A DNA stretch of 64,000 bases from Alphaproteobacteria bacterium (lineage in GTDB: Bacteria > Pseudomonadota > Alphaproteobacteria > SMXS01): contig JANQQJ010000034.1 in the NCBI GenBank assembly GCA_028284945.1, positions 1 through 64,000 on the forward strand, read 5' to 3'. The position numbers and the translations under genes are program-made. Each line of letters opens with the position of its first letter. Position 1 is the stretch's first letter. This document shows positions 43,322 through 51,361 of this stretch, piece by piece. Under the pieces are notes generated by a model, which was not told the DNA's origin, made no database searches, and saw nothing but the letters and a program-made list of their open reading frames with translations.

Positions 43322-45196
43322 ATGGCGCGCAGACGATCGGTGCAATCGCCTCGGCGGTGGGGAATACCGGTCATCGCCGCGATCGTGCTGGTGCTGGCTG
43401 CGGGCGTTTTCCTGATCCGGCATACCCCTTTGGGCCCCCGGATTATCTCGACAGTCAATGACCTGCTGTATGGCGTCGAGGCGCCCTGCTGCACCCCGGA
43501 CATTGTTCTTGCGCCCCACAACATGCCGCTGGTGGCCCACGCCATAAGCGACATCTGGCGCGAAGAAAGAGCCCGCCGCCTGAACTATCCCGAAAGATTT
43601 CGAACCAAGGCTGAAGCGGTTCAGATAAGCCTCATGGCCAATGGCCAGGTGTTGGCGGAAACCTGGCTGGCCAAGGGCACGATACTTGAAACTCTGACAA
43701 CCGGGATCAACCAGTTGAAGCGGGAGTTGTCGGCGGAAGACCGCGGCACAGTCGATTCATTAACCGTCTTTCTGGCTCACTCGCCTCGTCCTGTTGACGC
43801 TGAAAACGTCGCCTTCGACGTTATGGCGCAACGCCATCGCGGGATCCGGGGATATGAGGTTACCTATCGAGACAGCCAGATTTTCATCTCGCCTTTGGAC
43901 AGCCTGCGCAACAACAGCGATATGCGTTCTGCCCTGTCGCTCTACGCCGTGGCGAATAATATCGATATTAATGAGTTGCTTACCGACGCCAGTTACAAAA
44001 TCCTGGACGGTGAGCAGATCGTTGTAAGACTGACAAACCCGCCCCGCGCAGTGCTGATGGAGCGGGGCAACACCTATATCCCTGTCGAGGCCGTCGATCG
44101 GCGACAGATTAGAGATTCTGTAGAGTTAGCTGTGGGGTGGCTTGTCGCGCATCTCTCCCCTAACGGGAAGCTGGCCTATGGCTATCGTCCTAGCACCCGT
44201 GATGTGTTGCCTGGTGACAACCTGATCCGGCAATGGATGGCGACCATCGCACTCGGACGTGCCGGCAGTCTGCAATACGATTTTGGGTTCTGGACGCGCG
44301 CGCATCAGAACCTTGAATACAACCTCAATACCTACTTTCACCAGGACGAGGCCAACGGGGTCGTTTACCGGGAACCGGATGAAGTAAAGCTGGGCGCCGT
44401 CGCACTGGCCGCCCTGGCCCTGCATGAACAGGGCGGCGATTCCAAAACCATCGGCGCGGAAAACGCGTTGAACAATACAGTTACAAACCTCTGGCAGCAG
44501 AACGGCGCGTTTCAGACCTTCCTCCGGCCGCCAGGAACGCGGCGGGGCGAAAATTACTATCCCGGGGAAGCGCTGTTATATTGGGCCGAGCGGTACACCC
44601 GCGATCGCGATCCGGCCCTGCTTGACCGGATCATGGCGTCATTTGAGTATTACCGCACATGGCACCGGGAGAACCGCAATCCCGCTTTCATCGGCTGGCA
44701 CAGCCAAGCCTACTACACTCTTTGGCAGGTCACGCAGAACGACGCACTGAAGGACTTCGTCTTCGAGATGAATGACTGGTTACTCAACATCCAGCAATGG
44801 GATCTGGCGAACCAGTACCGGGACACGATGGGGCGGTTTTATGCACCTGGGGCAGGCTTTGGCCCGCCGCACGCATCGGCCACCGGTATCTATCTGGAAG
44901 GGCTTGTGGATGCCTTTGCCATGGCCCGGGAGGCCGGTGATACAGAACGCGCCGAAACCTATCGGCTGGCCATCCTGCGCGGCTTGCGGTCAATCCATCA
45001 GCTGCAGTTCCAAGACGGCACGGACATGTTCTATGTCCCACGGGGCCTGCAGAAATATGTCCGTGGCGGCATTCGCACCACGGTCTATGACAACACCATT
45101 CGCATCGACAATGTGCAGCATAATTTGATGGCGATGCTTAAAGTGCTGAGGGTGTTTTCACCAGACGACTACACTTACCCGACAGAAGCCAACTAA
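43322..45196 (+). CDS. Membrane-anchored protein with probable alpha/alpha-toroid domain, function unknown
   Basis: A 624-residue protein with one N-terminal membrane anchor (residues 13-33) and the rest outside the cytoplasm. Residues 90-235 form a mixed alpha/beta region I do not recognise. Residues 250-610 are helical with repeated aromatic-rich hairpins (SVELAVGWLVAHLSPNGKLAYGY, GENYYPGEALLYWAERYTRD, HASATGIYLEGLVDAF), the pattern of alpha/alpha toroids in polysaccharide lyases, C5-epimerases and glycoside hydrolases. No catalytic set can be assigned. It follows the cargo gene by 69 bases with no good ribosome site, and ends convergently with pepN (four-base overlap). Confidence 0.75.
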   Translation: MARRRSVQSPRRWGIPVIAAIVLVLAAGVFLIRHTPLGPRIISTVNDLLYGVEAPCCTPDIVLAPHNMPLVAHAISDIWREERARRLNYPERFRTKAEAVQISLMANGQVLAETWLAKGTILETLTTGINQLKRELSAEDRGTVDSLTVFLAHSPRPVDAENVAFDVMAQRHRGIRGYEVTYRDSQIFISPLDSLRNNSDMRSALSLYAVANNIDINELLTDASYKILDGEQIVVRLTNPPRAVLMERGNTYIPVEAVDRRQIRDSVELAVGWLVAHLSPNGKLAYGYRPSTRDVLPGDNLIRQWMATIALGRAGSLQYDFGFWTRAHQNLEYNLNTYFHQDEANGVVYREPDEVKLGAVALAALALHEQGGDSKTIGAENALNNTVTNLWQQNGAFQTFLRPPGTRRGENYYPGEALLYWAERYTRDRDPALLDRIMASFEYYRTWHRENRNPAFIGWHSQAYYTLWQVTQNDALKDFVFEMNDWLLNIQQWDLANQYRDTMGRFYAPGAGFGPPHASATGIYLEGLVDAFAMAREAGDTERAETYRLAILRGLRSIHQLQFQDGTDMFYVPRGLQKYVRGGIRTTVYDNTIRIDNVQHNLMAMLKVLRVFSPDDYTYPTEAN

Positions 45197-47829
45197 ATAT
45201 CAGCCAGCGCCTTTGATGCGATTTCATAGACATCCTTAGACAGTTTTGGCTGCGACACGATCCGTTCGATCTGATCGCGCATCAGCGCCTGCCGCGCCGC
45301 ATCGAAACGCCGCCACTGATTGAACGCGCCCGTCAGCCGCGCTGCCACTTGCGGATTGGCGCCATCAAGCTCCAATACGACGTCCGCCAGCAACTCATAA
45401 CCACCGCCATCGGCATCATGGAAGCGCGGCTGGTTACCATGGCTGAACGCCCCTATCAGGGACCGGACCTTGTTCGGGTTTTGCAGTGAAAACGCTTCAT
45501 GCTTCATGAGCCTACGCACGCGCGTTTGCGTATCCGGTAGGATCGACGTCGCCTGGACGGACAGCCATTTGTCCACAACCAGCGGGTCGCCTGACCATTT
45601 GCCGTAAAATTCTGCCAATGCACCCTCGCGTGCTGGATCATCCGTATTGGCCAGCACGGCGAGCGCGGCAAAAGAGTCCGTCATATTGTCCGACGATCGG
45701 AACTGCACCAGGGCAAGGTCGACACGTTCAGGTGTCGGGTGCTGCAACAGATAGGACAGGCAGATATTCTTCAGGCTCCGGCGTCCAGACGCCTGGGCAT
45801 CGAAGCGATAGGGTTCATCAATGTTGAGTGCGCGATACATCGCCGCGAACCTGTCGCCCAGACGTTCCACGAGCACCGAACGAGCAAAGTCGGCGACCGC
45901 CTCAATGCCATCCACATCAATTTCATCCATCTGCTGGGCCAAATAGCCCTGGGTCGGCAGGGTGATCGCCAAAGCAACAAACGCCTGATCCAGTGTCTCG
46001 TCATCCAGGGTCTTGGCGATGGAGTTGATCAACCCGTCATCCAGAACCATTTCCCTGCCAGCCGCCCGGTCAGCGACGAGGTCCAGCATGATCTCTGTCG
46101 CCAGGGTCTGGCCAGCCTCCCAGCGCGCAAAGGGGTCCGGGTCATGCCCGGCGAGGAAGGCAAGTTCGTCGCGGCTATAACCGGCGTCAAGTGTGACCGG
46201 GGCGGAAAACCCACGCAACAGCGACGGTATTGGCCTCTCAGCGACACCGGTAAAGGTGAACCTCTGTTCTGCTTCGGTGACACTCACCACCCGGCTCTCG
46301 GGCCCATCGTTCTCGCCCGGCAGCGTCAACGGCAAGGACGCCCCCTGGCCATCAAGCAGGCCCATTGCCAGCGGTATGTGCAACGGCTGCTTGTCAGGTT
46401 GGCCCGGCGTTGGTTTGGAGGTTTGCTTGACCGTGATTGTATAGGTTTCAGCCGCAGGGTCGTGATCTCCCCTGACCTCAAGATGCGGTGTTCCGGCCTG
46501 GCTGTACCAACGCTTGAAATGGCCAAGATCGATACCCGAGGCATTCTGCATCGCCGACACAAAATCCTCGACCGTGGCGGCTGTACCATCGTTGCGCTCG
46601 AAATAGAGGTCCATGCCTTTGCGAAAGTTCTCCGCACCCAGCAACGTATGCATCATGCGGATGACTTCAGCGCCCTTCTCATACACGGTCGATGTATAGA
46701 AGTTATTGATCTCGATATAGGATTCAGGGCGCACCGGATGCGCCTGCGGCCCGGAATCCTCAGGGAACTGCCGAGCCCTGAGCGCGCGGACATCCTCGAT
46801 CCGCTGTACTGCCGCCGACTGCATATCAGCCGAGAACTGCTGGTCACGGAAAACAGTCAGCCCCTCTTTCAAGCTGAGCTGGAACCAGTCGCGGCAGGTG
46901 ACCCGGTTGCCGGTCCAGTTGTGGAAATACTCATGCGCGATCACGCTTTCGATGCCAGCGAAATTGGCGTCACTGGCCGTCTCAGGCGTCGCCAACACAT
47001 AGGCCGTATTGAAAACGTTCAGGCCCTTGTTCTCCATCGCGCCCATATTGAAATCACGCACGGCGACGATGTTATAGACGTCGAGATCATATTCGAGGCC
47101 ATAGGTCTCTTCGTCCCAGCGCATTGAGTTGATCAGCGAATCCATCGCGTGGCGGCACTTCGCCTGGTCTTCCGGGATTGTATAGATACACAGATCGACC
47201 TTGCGGCCAGAGCGTGTCGTGAACGTGTCTTCAAGGGCCGCTAGATCGCCAGCAACCAGCGCGAACAGGTAACAGGGCTTGGGGTGCGGGTCTTCCCAGA
47301 CCGCAATGTGCCGGCGGTCTTCCCCATCCCGGCTGTCGATCAGATTGCCGTTGGACAGCAGCACCGGATAGAGCTGCTTATCACCTACAACAGTGACACG
47401 GAACCGAGACAAGACATCAGGCCGGTCCAAATAGTAGGTAATCCGCCGGAACCCTTCTGCTTCACACTGGGTGCAGAACACCCCGCTCGACTTGTAGAGA
47501 CCAGAGAGTTGTGTGTTGTCCTGCGGCTTGATCCGCGTAACGATTTCAAGCGTGGCACTATCGCCCAGATCCGGCAGCGTCAGATTGGTCAAACCGACCG
47601 TGTAGTCGTCCTGCCCGAGCGCTTGTCCATCGACGGAAACGGAAACCAGCTCGAGCTCTTCGCCATCCAGCACCAAGGGGCCAGGATCACCCGTCCGGCG
47701 AAGCTTTAACGTCGACGTTACAAGGGTCGAGTCCTCCCCCAGGTCAAACCGCAGGTCGGTATGATCAATAGCGTATCGGGGGGGCTGATAATCCTGAAGG
47801 CGAATGGTCTGGGGGGTGGGCTGGTCCAT
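45193..47829 (-). CDS. pepN: Aminopeptidase N
   Basis: An 878-residue zinc M1 aminopeptidase of the cytoplasm that trims N-terminal residues from peptides. The exopeptidase motif GAMEN is at residues 263-267, the zinc site HEYFH at 299-303 with the third ligand Glu322 in KEGLTVF. The length and helical C-terminal domain are like E. coli PepN. It is the last gene of a four-gene minus-strand operon, nine bases after the methyltransferase gene, with AGGA before its ATG. Confidence 0.96.
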   Translation of the reverse strand: MDQPTPQTIRLQDYQPPRYAIDHTDLRFDLGEDSTLVTSTLKLRRTGDPGPLVLDGEELELVSVSVDGQALGQDDYTVGLTNLTLPDLGDSATLEIVTRIKPQDNTQLSGLYKSSGVFCTQCEAEGFRRITYYLDRPDVLSRFRVTVVGDKQLYPVLLSNGNLIDSRDGEDRRHIAVWEDPHPKPCYLFALVAGDLAALEDTFTTRSGRKVDLCIYTIPEDQAKCRHAMDSLINSMRWDEETYGLEYDLDVYNIVAVRDFNMGAMENKGLNVFNTAYVLATPETASDANFAGIESVIAHEYFHNWTGNRVTCRDWFQLSLKEGLTVFRDQQFSADMQSAAVQRIEDVRALRARQFPEDSGPQAHPVRPESYIEINNFYTSTVYEKGAEVIRMMHTLLGAENFRKGMDLYFERNDGTAATVEDFVSAMQNASGIDLGHFKRWYSQAGTPHLEVRGDHDPAAETYTITVKQTSKPTPGQPDKQPLHIPLAMGLLDGQGASLPLTLPGENDGPESRVVSVTEAEQRFTFTGVAERPIPSLLRGFSAPVTLDAGYSRDELAFLAGHDPDPFARWEAGQTLATEIMLDLVADRAAGREMVLDDGLINSIAKTLDDETLDQAFVALAITLPTQGYLAQQMDEIDVDGIEAVADFARSVLVERLGDRFAAMYRALNIDEPYRFDAQASGRRSLKNICLSYLLQHPTPERVDLALVQFRSSDNMTDSFAALAVLANTDDPAREGALAEFYGKWSGDPLVVDKWLSVQATSILPDTQTRVRRLMKHEAFSLQNPNKVRSLIGAFSHGNQPRFHDADGGGYELLADVVLELDGANPQVAARLTGAFNQWRRFDAARQALMRDQIERIVSQPKLSKDVYEIASKALADI

Positions 47830-47838
47830 ATGTCCTAA

Positions 47839-48969
47839 CTAACAACAACTCGACTGGGGTTCGGTTGTCATTTTCGGCAGGCCGGACTTCGTCTCCTCCG
47901 GTGACCGCAGCGTCGGGCGGGCGCAATCGAACTCATCCGACGTCGTCACCGGAAGCGCCGACGGCACCGGAATGACATGCTCGACGTAGGGTTCACTGCC
48001 CATGATGTCAAACGTCTTCTCACACACTGCCATGCGCTGGCCACGGTGGAAGACATGGCCATCGTCGTCCTCGACCGTTTTCCAGGGGCCTGCATAGATC
48101 ACCGCCTGGTTTTTTTCGATACACGGGCCTTGCTTGCCCTTCCAGGCCATGACCGTGACGGAGCGGTATTCGATACCTTCGACGACCTGCCAGGGTTCGG
48201 CCTCATAAGTTTCAATCTGCATACCGTAGAAACCGACGTCTTCCAGCATTTCGATGAATCCATGTTCTGTCATGGCGCCTGAAACACAACCGCTCCAGAG
48301 ATTGGGATCATTCTTCAGATGCTCCGGCGAGTCTTCGTCAGAGACGATGTCCGCAATGGCGATTCGGCCGCCCTTCTTCAGCACCCGGAACATCTCTTCG
48401 AACAGCTGACGTTTCTCGCCGTCGCTGACCAGATTGAGCACACAGTTGCTAACAATAAGGTCGACTGAATCATCGGCGACAAGCGGATCCAGGCGGCCCT
48501 GTTCGGCAATTGCTCCCTGTAGCGACTCATAGTCGACAGCGGTGGCAACCGGTTTGTCAGCCAACAGCGCATCGACGGCATCCAGGCTGGTCCGCAAGTC
48601 CTGAATTTTCCCGCGGCGGAATTCCACATTCGCGTAGCCGATGCGCTCGGCCACGACCGGCGCTGCATCACGCGCGACTGCCAGCATTTCGTCCGTCATG
48701 TCGACACCGATGACCTTGCCTTCGGGGCCCACCAACTGGCTGGCGATAAAGCAGATCTTGCCGGTCCCTGACCCCAGGTCGAGAACGGTTTCACCCTCGC
48801 GGACGAACCGGGACGGATCACCACAGCCATAGTCGCGTTCGATCACCTCTTGGGGAATGACCTCAAGATATTTCGGGTCATAGTCGACCGCACAGCACAG
48901 GTTGCTCTCGCAGGCGTCGGCGCCGCTGGCATAACGGTCACGGACAATGTCAGTAACTTCCTTGTTCAA
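47839..48969 (-). CDS. ArsM-like SAM-dependent methyltransferase
   Basis: A 376-residue class I methyltransferase. The SAM motif DLGSGTGK is at residues 64-71, preceded by a cysteine-rich N-terminus (Cys20, Cys25, Cys26, Cys49) and followed by Cys residues in WSGCVSG. The last two residues are Cys-Cys. Arsenite methyltransferases use conserved cysteines in similar positions, and the NLCCAVDYDPKYL and YGCGDPSRF blocks fit an ArsM-related group. Arsenic methylation is not proven, and no arsenic gene is nearby. The start is TTG 48969, with AGGAG eight bases before it. Confidence 0.75.
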   Translation of the reverse strand: MNKEVTDIVRDRYASGADACESNLCCAVDYDPKYLEVIPQEVIERDYGCGDPSRFVREGETVLDLGSGTGKICFIASQLVGPEGKVIGVDMTDEMLAVARDAAPVVAERIGYANVEFRRGKIQDLRTSLDAVDALLADKPVATAVDYESLQGAIAEQGRLDPLVADDSVDLIVSNCVLNLVSDGEKRQLFEEMFRVLKKGGRIAIADIVSDEDSPEHLKNDPNLWSGCVSGAMTEHGFIEMLEDVGFYGMQIETYEAEPWQVVEGIEYRSVTVMAWKGKQGPCIEKNQAVIYAGPWKTVEDDDGHVFHRGQRMAVCEKTFDIMGSEPYVEHVIPVPSALPVTTSDEFDCARPTLRSPEETKSGLPKMTTEPQSSCC

Positions 48970-48972
48970 GCT

Positions 48973-49857
48973 TCAGCTCCTGATGTTGGCAACGAAGGAG
49001 GACACGGCCGCACCGATTTCGGCAGGCGAATCCTCTTGAATGAAATGCGACCCGTTCACAGTCACCTCGGTTTGATTGGGGAACGTCCGGCAATAGTCAA
49101 TCACCCGCCCCCGCATGATCGCGCCGGGATTGGCGTTGACGAGCAACTTGGGAACGTCGCTTTCGGCCATCCACTTTCCAGCGGCGTCGATCCGATGGTT
49201 CACGTCGGCAGGCTCCCCCTCGATCGGGATCATCCGCGGCCAGGTCAGCGTTGGCCGCCGGCTTTCGCCTTCGGTCACGAACGGCTTGCGATAATGCGCC
49301 ATTTCCTCATCGGTAAGGTCGCGCAACACGGCGCCGGGCAGGACCTGTTCGATGAAAACGTTCTGCTTCAGCACCATGTCTTCACCAGCAGGCGACCGAA
49401 ACCCTTCGAAGACAGGTTTTACCGGCGGTGGCCAATCGTCCCAGGTCAGGGGCGTAACCAATGTCTCCATATAGGCAATTCCCTGGACCGCGCCGGGGTT
49501 TCGCCGTGCCCAATCGAGCCCCAGTCCGCCGCCCCAATCGTGCACGACCAGAATGATATTGCTGTCCAGGCCCAACGCCTCAAACCACGCATTCAGATAT
49601 CTGGACTGGTCTTCATAGGTGTAAAGACACCCCTCAACCTTGCTGGACTCACCCATGCCGATCAGGTCGGGGGCGAGGCAGCGCCCCTGCCCCGCCAGAT
49701 GCGGGATGACATTGCGCCAGAGATAAGAACTGGTCGGGTTGCCGTGCAGAAAGACAATCGGGTCGCCCTCTCCCTCATCCACATAGGCCATCTGCGCGTC
49801 GAGAACGCCGACAAAGTGCCGGTCGTACGGGTCATGGGCGGATATTGTCTTGGTCAA
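48973..49857 (-). CDS. Haloalkane dehalogenase
   Basis: A 294-residue alpha/beta hydrolase that replaces halogen on alkanes with hydroxyl via an aspartyl ester. The catalytic set matches the LinB subclass in kind and spacing: nucleophile Asp107 in HDWGG, base His271 in GSHFIQED, acid Glu131 in YMETL, with halide-binding Trp108 and Asn40 (HGNPTSSYLW). No signal peptide is seen. The start is TTG with AGGAG just upstream. It sits between the flavoprotein and methyltransferase genes with gaps of 16 and 3 bases. The natural substrate is unknown. Confidence 0.93.
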   Translation of the reverse strand: MTKTISAHDPYDRHFVGVLDAQMAYVDEGEGDPIVFLHGNPTSSYLWRNVIPHLAGQGRCLAPDLIGMGESSKVEGCLYTYEDQSRYLNAWFEALGLDSNIILVVHDWGGGLGLDWARRNPGAVQGIAYMETLVTPLTWDDWPPPVKPVFEGFRSPAGEDMVLKQNVFIEQVLPGAVLRDLTDEEMAHYRKPFVTEGESRRPTLTWPRMIPIEGEPADVNHRIDAAGKWMAESDVPKLLVNANPGAIMRGRVIDYCRTFPNQTEVTVNGSHFIQEDSPAEIGAAVSSFVANIRS

Positions 49858-49873
49858 CGGAAACTCCTGGAGA

Positions 49874-51283
49874 CTAGGGCAGACGCAACAAAAGCCGGAC
49901 GATCCGGCGCGTGGAGTCGGAAAACAGACGCGGCTTGAAGTATTCCGACGCAGCGCCCTTGTTCAGTTCGCCCAATGTCGGATAAGGCGCGCGGAAGCCG
50001 GTCATCGCCCTGATTTTCATTTTCTGGGTCATTGCCAGCACCCAGGGCTGGATCAGATTGCCGGCATCCTTGCCGACAATGCTAGCGCCCTTGATCCGGC
50101 CGTCTCCGCCCACCATGACCTTGACCATGCCGTCGGTCTCACGCTCCGCTTTAGCCCGGTCATTGCCCTCGAAAGGCACAGTGACAACCGTGCCCTTCGG
50201 GTCCTGTTCCTTCAATTGCGCCGCATTCAAGCCGACATGAGCCAGCTCCGGATCGGTATAAGTCACCCAGGGAAGGGTGGAATCGTCCGACTTGGCCGGC
50301 AACCGAAACAGAATGTTCTGTACCGCGATGCTGGCGTGATAGCCCGCCTGGTGGGTGAACTGGTAACCACCGGCTACGTCACCGATCGCGAAAATTCGCT
50401 TGTTCGAGGTGCGCAGCCGCGCATCGACTTTGATCCCACGGTCATCATGGTCGACCCCTGCCTCTTCCAGGCCGAGTCCATCCACGTTGGTTTTCCGCCC
50501 AGCCGCGACCAGCACATGCGACCCATCCAATGGCTCGCCGTCCACCGTGACAACAATGCCCGTCTCGGTCCTGGCGACCGCATCCACATTGACATCTTCA
50601 CGAACACTGACCCCTTCATGGATCAGCCGTTGGCGGACGAGATCCACCAGTTCTGGGTCGTCCTTGGGCATGATCTTGGCGCGTTCCAGCAATGTTACCA
50701 CGCAGCCCAGCCGCCGGTGTGCCTGAGCCATTTCACAGCCGATCGGACCGCCGCCGATAATGATCAGATGGTCCGGACGCTCTGTCAGCGTAAAGATCGT
50801 CTCGTTCGTCAGATAGCTGACATCTTCGATGCCGGGGATCGGCGGCACGGCGGCGCGAGAACCCGTTGCGATCACGAACCGCTTGGCGGTGATTTGTGTG
50901 TCTCCCGCAACCACCGCACGGCCGTCGGTGAACCGCGCAGCCTCCTGGATCACGTTGACACCCAGCCCTTCGAACCGCTCGACCGAGTCATGCGGCGCGA
51001 TCTGGGCGATCACGTCATGCACGTGATCGTGGACCGCTTGAAAGTCGACGACCGGGTCACTGAAGGCCACACCGAATTTTGTCGCATCGCGGCCATGTTG
51101 AGCGGCCTTACCGGCGGCCAATAGAGCTTTAGACGGGACGCAGCCGGTATTCAAGCAATCGCCACCCATCTCGCCTTTTTCGATCAGCACGACATCAGCG
51201 CCCATCTGCGCGGCGCCCGCCGCAACGGACAGACCCGCCGACCCGGCCCCGATAACACAGATATCCGCTTTCAGCTTGTTCAT
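49874..51283 (-). CDS. Flavoprotein disulfide reductase (mercuric reductase/Lpd-like)
   Basis: A 469-residue FAD- and NAD(P)-dependent enzyme. FAD site GAGSAG is at residues 12-17, the redox-active pair Cys43/Cys48 in GGDCLNTGCVPSK, NAD(P) site IIGGGPIGCE in the middle and the second FAD motif IFAIGDVAGG. The C-terminal helix has APYPTLGE in place of the HAHPT(L)SE of dihydrolipoamide dehydrogenase, and there is no N-terminal mercury-binding domain or C-terminal Cys pair. It is therefore a dihydrolipoamide-dehydrogenase-like enzyme of unknown disulfide substrate. It opens the operon with the dehalogenase, methyltransferase and pepN. Confidence 0.88.
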   Translation of the reverse strand: MNKLKADICVIGAGSAGLSVAAGAAQMGADVVLIEKGEMGGDCLNTGCVPSKALLAAGKAAQHGRDATKFGVAFSDPVVDFQAVHDHVHDVIAQIAPHDSVERFEGLGVNVIQEAARFTDGRAVVAGDTQITAKRFVIATGSRAAVPPIPGIEDVSYLTNETIFTLTERPDHLIIIGGGPIGCEMAQAHRRLGCVVTLLERAKIMPKDDPELVDLVRQRLIHEGVSVREDVNVDAVARTETGIVVTVDGEPLDGSHVLVAAGRKTNVDGLGLEEAGVDHDDRGIKVDARLRTSNKRIFAIGDVAGGYQFTHQAGYHASIAVQNILFRLPAKSDDSTLPWVTYTDPELAHVGLNAAQLKEQDPKGTVVTVPFEGNDRAKAERETDGMVKVMVGGDGRIKGASIVGKDAGNLIQPWVLAMTQKMKIRAMTGFRAPYPTLGELNKGAASEYFKPRLFSDSTRRIVRLLLRLP

Positions 51284-51330
51284 GACCGCAATATGGACCG
51301 GTCAGTCCAATGCTGGAAATGACAAAGAAG

Positions 51331-51356
51331 TGAGGCGCCGTGTGAACGGCGCCTCA
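51331..51356 (-). terminator. Rho-independent terminator after the beta-oxidation gene
   Basis: TGAGGCGCCGT (51331-51341) and ACGGCGCCTCA (51346-51356) form a perfect 11-bp stem with a GTGA loop, starting five bases after the stop of the 51362-53464 gene. On the minus strand it is followed by a T-rich CTTCTTTGTCATTT run. It separates that gene from the flavoprotein operon. Confidence 0.85.
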
Positions 51357-51361
51357 ACAGA

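Noticed and set aside
45739-47127. A 462-codon plus-strand frame opposite pepN
   Set aside because: Composition is His/Arg-rich without domains and it lies wholly within pepN, which has a complete zinc site.
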